This document shows, in pieces, positions 38,460 through 44,839 of a stretch of 44,839 nucleotides of DNA; position 1 is the stretch's first letter; each line of letters begins with the position of its first letter. A program made the position numbers and the translations under genes. The DNA is from Leptolyngbyaceae cyanobacterium CSU_1_3. GTDB taxonomy: Bacteria > Cyanobacteriota > Cyanobacteriia > Leptolyngbyales > Leptolyngbyaceae. The stretch lies in the NCBI GenBank assembly GCA_012034655.1, contig JAAUOZ010000018.1, forward strand, positions 1 to 44,839, read 5' to 3'. A model generated the notes under the pieces. That model did no database searches. It worked only from the letters and a program-made list of their open reading frames with translations, and was not told the DNA's origin.

Positions 38460-38883
38460 AAAAGCCACCTTGGTTATCTGTTGAAACTCGCCTTTTCTAC
38501 GTCAATTGACTGAGTTTATAGCGATTTGTTGATTGATTTGCTGATTGATTTGGGGTTCGTTCTTTGTGCTTCACTACAAGATACACATTGAGAATTAGGT
38601 TTCCGTGAGAAGCAGATTAGAACTTCAGAACTTCTAATGAAGTTTTGATGAACCGAACTAAAGCAATGGCCAGAGAAAGCCTTCTCCGGTCAGGGTTTTC
38701 AGTTCTAGAAGCGGTAATCAAATTGAGAGTAAATTGCTTTGCTAACTCTATTAAAAAGACTTTTAGCCAAGCCATTCAGTACCCAAAAGCGTAAGTTTTT
38801 CTCTGGGATCAACTTCCACTCTCTCTTTAGACAGTAAGCTATACGAAATAGATTCCAAAAATATGCAAGTTGCTGTTAGCCTT

Positions 38884-38899
38884 TGTGATTTCCATCACA
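38884..38899. promoter_or_regulatory. CRP-type palindrome TGTGA-N6-TCACA
   Basis: TGTGATTTCCATCACA is a perfect half-site pair (TGTGA/TCACA, six-base spacer), matching the CRP consensus, which the cyanobacterial cAMP receptor SYCRP1 also recognises. It is ~425 bases upstream of the leftward gene at 38459 with no closer gene start, so the target is unclear. Confidence 0.5.
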
Positions 38900-38959
38900 A
38901 TATTGTTCTTTGATTAATAGCCGAGTGAATGGGAACTTTTGAGAAAAAGATTCGACTCT

Positions 38960-39109
38960 TGGTTGACTGACAAACTCAAAAGCCCCTCACCCCAACCCCT
39001 CGCCCGCTCTGGGAGAGGGGCTTTTAAATCTGGGTTTGTTCCGGCTTCCCTTCTCCCCTGGTGGGAGAAGGGATTGAGGGATGAGGAGAAAGATTTGTCA
39101 GTCAACCAG
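38960..39109. mobile_element. MITE with TTGGTTGACTGACAAA ends and 11-bp target duplication
   Basis: 150-bp non-autonomous element. Perfect inverted ends TGGTTGACTGACAAA (38960-38974) and TTTGTCAGTCAACCA (39094-39108) enclose the pyrimidine-rich palindrome. Both sides carry the same 11 bases, GATTCGACTCT (38949-38959 and 39110-39120), consistent with a target-site duplication. Solo ends occur at 44591-44605 and, modified, at ~40780. No transposase is in the window. Confidence 0.7.
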
Positions 39110-39136
39110 GATTCGACTCTGAGCAAAACTTCAAAG

Positions 39137-39175
39137 CCTGATTGCCAAACCTGATTGCCAAACCTGATTGCCAAA
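39137..39175. repeat. Three exact tandem copies of a 13-base unit
   Basis: CCTGATTGCCAAA occurs three times head to tail just downstream of the carotenoid isomerase stop (39189). The 13-base period is not a codon multiple, so it is not a coding repeat. Confidence 0.85.
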
Positions 39176-39188
39176 CCTTTGAAAAAGG

Positions 39189-40717
39189 CTACAGTCCCAA
39201 ATCTACGGCCACTCGATGGGCGCAGGCGAATCCTGAAAAGGCAACGGCATTGAGACCTTGCCCTGGGAAAGTGCTGTCGCCGACACAATAGAGATGGGCG
39301 ATCGCCGTGCGGTTGAAGGGCATGGTCAACAGTCCGGGTAGCTTGCGCGAGGGAATCGGCCCATAGGTTCCGTTGTCGCGTCCCAAAAACGCCGATGGGT
39401 TCGCGGCGTGCCGACTTCCTCGAAGTCTAGAAATTGGTTAAGGTTGGGAAAGATTTGCTCTAAGCGATCGATGACTCGACTCGCCGCTGCCTCTTTCTTC
39501 GCTTCATAATCGCTCGGTGACAGGTCTTGCCAATGGCTGATCCAGCTAGGGGTGAAGGCGTGAATGATGTGATGGCCGTCGGGCGCAAGGCTGGGATCAA
39601 GCAGCGTAGGAATCGAGACAAAAATCGTACCTTGCTCGGTTTCCATGGTTTGCCAGTCTTCGAGCAAAATATGGTGACACTCGGTTTCTGCGGGTAGCGC
39701 CTCTGCCTTGACTCCGAGGTGCAAGCTCAAAAAGCTGGGCGACTGTTGATATCTTTGCTGCCATTTTTTCTCGGAAGCAGGCTTGCGATCGACGGGTAGC
39801 AATTTCTCAAACGTATCCCAGCGGGTGGCATTAGAAATAACCCGTTTGGCTCGGTAGACTTCGCCAGAAGCCAGCTTTACGCCTGTGGCTCGTCCATTCT
39901 CGATTAAAATTTCTGTAACCCTGGCTTTATATTGAATCTGTCCGCCTGCTTTTTCTAGCCCTTCTACCAGTTTCTCGGCAATCTGGCCCACGCCCCCTTT
40001 GGGATAGTTGATGCCGCCATAGTGACGATCGCTAAACACCATGCCAGCGTTGATCATGGGCGTTTTGTCGGCGGGAACCACTGACCAAATGTAGCAATCT
40101 ATGTCAATAAACTTCAGCAGTTCGGGATCGTGGATGAACCGTCGAGCGATGTCGCCCACGTTTTGGGGCAGATATTTGACCAAACCCAGACAGGCTAAAG
40201 GGTGCTGAAAAAATACCCGCGTCAGGTAGCCAAGCTCCTCCAAGGAGAGCAGATCCATGACGTTGAGGCAGTTAAACACCTTCCAGCATTCGTCGTAAAA
40301 CTGACGAATGCCCTTGCGCTCGTGGGGAAAGCGATCGCCCAATTCTTGCAAAAACTTCTCATAATCTTTATGAACCTTCAGTTCTAGCCCGTTTGGCAGA
40401 TGATAGTGAATCTGCACTGGGTCGGCAACTGTTTCGATCTGGATGTTGACGGCTTCTAGGGCACGAGTCAGCAAATTGGTTGTGCCTTGCTCACCAAAAC
40501 CAAAAATCATTGATGCGCCCACATCAAAGCGATATCCTGCCCGATCAAAGTATCCTGCGCTGCCCCCCGGAATGAGATACCGTTCTAGCACCAGGACGCT
40601 TGCCCCTTTGGCTGCGAGTTGCGTAGCCGTCACCAAGCCGCCGATGCCCGACCCAATGACGATCGCATCATAGTCTGTCTGAGCGGAGGGGAGCGATCGG
40701 GCAGATAAGCTAACCAT
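39189..40717 (-). CDS. crtH: Carotenoid isomerase (CrtISO/CrtH), one apparent frameshift
   Basis: Flavin-dependent isomerase of the poly-cis route, converting tetra-cis-lycopene to all-trans-lycopene. N-terminal FAD motif [20 protein letters not shown] and [20 protein letters not shown]; then [20 protein letters not shown] and [17 protein letters not shown], which distinguish it from ordinary phytoene desaturases. The C-terminus [20 protein letters not shown] is the flavin-binding end. The frame breaks at the five A's 39385-39389 (+ strand). One more base joins RTHRRF to [12 protein letters not shown], giving ~509 aa, normal length. It ends 14 bases before the triple 13-base repeat. It is separate from gyrB on the same strand. 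Confidence 0.9.
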
Positions 40718-40779
40718 GAACCTTGAAGTAAACGTTACACTTCCCAGTGTATCGGAGTTAGGACGGTGCTTGAACCCTG

Positions 40780-40927
40780 ATTGACTGACAAAACTCGAAT
40801 CGCCCTCGTCAACCCTGCTCCCCAGGAAGAACGGAGCCAGAAGTCTGGTTCCCTCTTTTTTGGGAGAGGGCGAGGGCGAATCTGACGGTTTATCCCTAGA
40901 TTCAGCCCTAGACTCAGCAACGCCTCT
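40780..40927. repeat. Chimeric MITE-like element between crtH and gyrB
   Basis: The left end (CTGATTGACTGACAAAACT) resembles the TGGTTGACTGACAAA family. The right end (TCTGACGGTTTAT.CCTAGATTC...GCAACGCC) matches the element at 2293-2467. The inside holds the common pyrimidine/purine-rich repeat. A mixture of two element families, perhaps by nested insertion or recombination. The rest of 40718-40982 shows no gene. Confidence 0.55.
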
Positions 40928-40982
40928 TTACATCTGGCATTTTGGTTTCGTGCTTTCTAGCTCTTTGGACACCCGCAAGCCC

Positions 40983-42953
<1,971 letters not shown>

Positions 42954-43036
42954 TTAGCTGTTTCAAGGACGAATTCTATAAAAATTTTAGCACAAATGGC
43001 TTGTGAACGATTTTTGAGCAGTTTCCTGCGGATTTT

Positions 43037-44062
43037 ATGATGGGGGTGGATCAACCTATTTTGTCTGAAAAACCTGTGAGCGATCGCACAATTTCTTTGA
43101 GTAATACTCATGTACCATTTCTTATTATAGTCTGTGGGGCTACGGCAACGGGGAAGTCTGGGTTGGCGATTTCTCTGGCACAACGGCTCAATTCTGCCAT
43201 TGTCAGCGCCGATTCGCGCCAAGTGTATCGAGAGTTTAGCATCGGAACTGCAAAACCGACGGTTGCCGAGCAAAAACAAGTTCCTCATTATCTGATCGAT
43301 CTCTGTAACCCAACCGAAACCCTGACCCTGGCGGAATATCAGGAGCAAGCGCGCCGCTTGATTGAACCGATCGACAAAACCCCTCCTCAGGCTTCTTTAT
43401 TAGTAGGTGGAACCGGGCTTTATATTAAGTCGATCGTGCAGGGGCTAAAAATTCCTAGAGTTGCGCCTCAGCCTGCGTTGCGATCGCAGTTGCAATCCCT
43501 CGGACAGGCTCAGATGTATGGGTTTTTGCAGCAGGTTGATCCGAAGGCGGCCGATCGCATTCATGCTCACGATCAGGTGAGAACGTTGAGAGCGCTAGAA
43601 GTGTTTTATGTCACGGGTCGGCCAATGTCTGAGCAGCAGGGAGAAGCACCGCCGACTTACCCGATTTTGCAGATCGGATTGGACTGTGCCGACGTAGAGG
43701 GGGGCGATCGGCGGATTCAACAGCGCACCGCCCAAATGATCGAGATCGGTTTTGAGGCAGAAGTGCGAATGCTGTGCGAAAAGTATGGTGAAGACCTGCC
43801 GCTGCTTGACACGCTTGGCTATCGTGAGATGAAACAATATTTGCGGGGTGACGTGTCCCTTGCTGAAGCGCAACGATCGATTGTTCTGCACACGCGTCAG
43901 TTTGCCAAACGCCAGCGTACCTGGTTTCGGGCTGATCCTAGAATTGAGTGGTTTGATGCCGATCGACCCGATTTGCTTGATCAAGTTTGGCAACAAATCC
44001 GCAATTTTGTGGATAATGAAATCGCCGATACCAACCTAAAAATTAATGAGCAGCGTTTCTGA
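43037..44062 (+). CDS. miaA: tRNA dimethylallyltransferase
   Basis: Adds dimethylallyl to N6 of A37 in tRNAs reading UNN codons, improving decoding. P-loop GATATGKSGLA, then VSADSRQVYREFSIGTAKPT, HYLIDL, LVGGTGLYIKSIVQGL and the C-terminal QFAKRQRTWFR motif, all characteristic. 341 aa includes ~27 residues before the P-loop region; an internal start is possible but ATG 43037 is the first after the divergent gyrB promoter. The stop overlaps the glutathione peroxidase start by 17 bases, suggesting a two-gene operon. Confidence 0.95.
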   Translation: MMGVDQPILSEKPVSDRTISLSNTHVPFLIIVCGATATGKSGLAISLAQRLNSAIVSADSRQVYREFSIGTAKPTVAEQKQVPHYLIDLCNPTETLTLAEYQEQARRLIEPIDKTPPQASLLVGGTGLYIKSIVQGLKIPRVAPQPALRSQLQSLGQAQMYGFLQQVDPKAADRIHAHDQVRTLRALEVFYVTGRPMSEQQGEAPPTYPILQIGLDCADVEGGDRRIQQRTAQMIEIGFEAEVRMLCEKYGEDLPLLDTLGYREMKQYLRGDVSLAEAQRSIVLHTRQFAKRQRTWFRADPRIEWFDADRPDLLDQVWQQIRNFVDNEIADTNLKINEQRF

Positions 44063-44528
44063 CATCACGGTGAAGACGATCGACGGCACAGACAAAAAAC
44101 TGGCAGACTATGCGGGCAACGTTTTGCTGATCGTGAATGTGGCTTCTTACTGTGGCTATACGTCGCAATACAAAGGATTAGAGAAACTCAACCAAACCTA
44201 CAAAGATCAAGGGCTGCGCGTGTTGGGCTTTCCGTGCAATGATTTTGGGGCGCAAGAACCCGGAACCAATGAGGAAATTGTGCAGTTTTGCGATCGCAAT
44301 TATGGAGTCACTTTTCAATTGTTTGATAAGGTTCATGCTAAGGGTTCTGCTCAACATCCACTCTATAAAATGCTGACCAGTGGAGTGACTCCGCCTGGGG
44401 AGGTGAATTGGAATTTTGAAAAGTTTTTGATCAGCAAAACTGGAGATGTGATCGCTCGTTATGGTAGCGGTGTTACGCCTGATGCATCTGAGTTGACGGG
44501 CGCGATCGAGCGAGAATTAGCCAGGTAA
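44046..44528 (+). CDS. Glutathione peroxidase-family thiol peroxidase
   Basis: 160 residues. Peroxidatic Cys at ~36 in NVASYCGYTSQY (Cys, not selenocysteine), then GFPCNDFGAQEPGT with the active-site Gln, and NWNFEKFLI with Trp/Asn. This is the full set of the family. Cyanobacterial members reduce lipid and other hydroperoxides, commonly with NADPH or thioredoxin. No signal peptide. It overlaps miaA by 17 bases, so it is probably co-transcribed. Confidence 0.93.
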   Translation: MSSVSDITVKTIDGTDKKLADYAGNVLLIVNVASYCGYTSQYKGLEKLNQTYKDQGLRVLGFPCNDFGAQEPGTNEEIVQFCDRNYGVTFQLFDKVHAKGSAQHPLYKMLTSGVTPPGEVNWNFEKFLISKTGDVIARYGSGVTPDASELTGAIERELAR

Positions 44529-44694
44529 TAGCGCAGGTAATAGTCAGGTAATATTGTAGGCTTCTCGACCTTTGAGTAGAGACTTTAGACTGGTTGACTG
44601 ATAAATTTCCTGCTCAATCAGATGACTTTTCTCAGCCAATCAGAACTCTAAATCTCTAGCTATACTTTATCAGGGCATAAAATTAAAGATTTTG

Positions 44695-44777
44695 GACGGG
44701 GTGCAGGGGTTCCACCCCTGGCTGGGCGCAGCCCCCACACCCCTTCTAAACCAAAATCTATAGGCTGACGCAGTATA
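44695..44777. repeat. Dispersed repeat, right copy
   Basis: 83 bases repeating the element at 1-84 in the same orientation, from GACGGGGTGCAGGGG to CTGACGCAGTATA. Preceded at 44591-44605 by a solo MITE end (TGGTTGACTGATAAA). I see no gene between 44529 and 44839. Confidence 0.8.
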
Positions 44778-44839
44778 GGTTTCGCGAAACGATCGGAGAA
44801 AGGGTGGCTTGAGGTTGCTCGATCTGTTGCACCATTCAA

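Larger units (their letters stand above)
38460..39188. other. Long intergenic region with CRP-like palindrome and MITE
   Basis: 729 bases without a supported gene, ending in repeats listed separately. The 38470-38880 part is A+T-rich and contains short TTGATTGATTTG-type repeats at ~38530. It is unusually long for this compact stretch and might encode a small RNA, but no conserved structure is recognised. Confidence 0.4.

Noticed and set aside
39137-39175. CRISPR-like array
   Set aside because: The units are 13 bases with no spacers; no cas genes are present.
38914-39288. 124-codon minus-strand frame across the MITE
   Set aside because: It crosses the MITE, the 13-base repeat and the end of crtH in the wrong register.

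Overview
The window comes from a cyanobacterium. The palindrome GCGATCGC (HIP1) and its core CGATCG recur throughout. The gene content also fits: heme oxygenase for bilin synthesis, a CrtH-type carotenoid isomerase, a Mo-dependent-nitrogenase C-terminal-like small protein, and several multi-domain two-component proteins. The many short dispersed palindromic repeats suggest a filamentous Leptolyngbya/Oscillatoriales-type genome, but that is inference. I saw no rRNA, tRNA, CRISPR array, transposase or phage gene.

Layout. 0-6 kb: a dispersed repeat, a DUF697 GTPase, rpsU, a cyanobacterial hypothetical protein and a GH37 trehalase. 6.3-7.6 kb: enolase. 7.8-14.7 kb: a divergent exopolysaccharide cluster. 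Leftward it holds a polyprenyl-phosphate sugar transferase, galE and a DUF218 protein; rightward it holds a Wzc-like tyrosine kinase/co-polymerase and a Wza-like exporter. 15.2-25.4 kb: a signalling island with a three-gene leftward operon of receiver/histidine-kinase proteins, a rightward multi-domain response regulator, a lone receiver and a PAS histidine kinase. 25.4-28.5 kb: a compact leftward toxin-antitoxin island in which copies and fragments of one small unrecognised gene family (called FPNA here, after its N-terminal FPNA...IFE motif) alternate with the modules. 28.6-31.8 kb: a Cache-HAMP-PAS hybrid histidine kinase. 32.0-34.9 kb: a membrane protein joining a PlsY-like domain to a dikinase/rifampin-phosphotransferase-like protein. 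35-44.5 kb: mostly housekeeping genes (pentapeptide-repeat protein, ho1, a CobW-family metallochaperone, crtH, gyrB, miaA, a glutathione peroxidase).

Gene relationships. The exopolysaccharide genes cover first-sugar loading, UDP-galactose supply, chain-length control and export. The signalling island has kinases with N-terminal receivers and no membrane segments, a Hpt-containing regulator and a stand-alone receiver, which together could form a phosphorelay. In the toxin-antitoxin island, each complete antitoxin-toxin pair is followed by an FPNA gene (one intact, one broken) and preceded by an FPNA N-terminal fragment. This suggests that the modules move or recombine as cassettes between FPNA copies.

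Quality caution. Nine genes, including enolase, are interrupted by about thirteen apparent single-base frameshifts, most of them in short homopolymers. I read these as consensus indels rather than real decay, and I give each such gene as one span. The same repeat occurs in direct orientation at both ends of the window.
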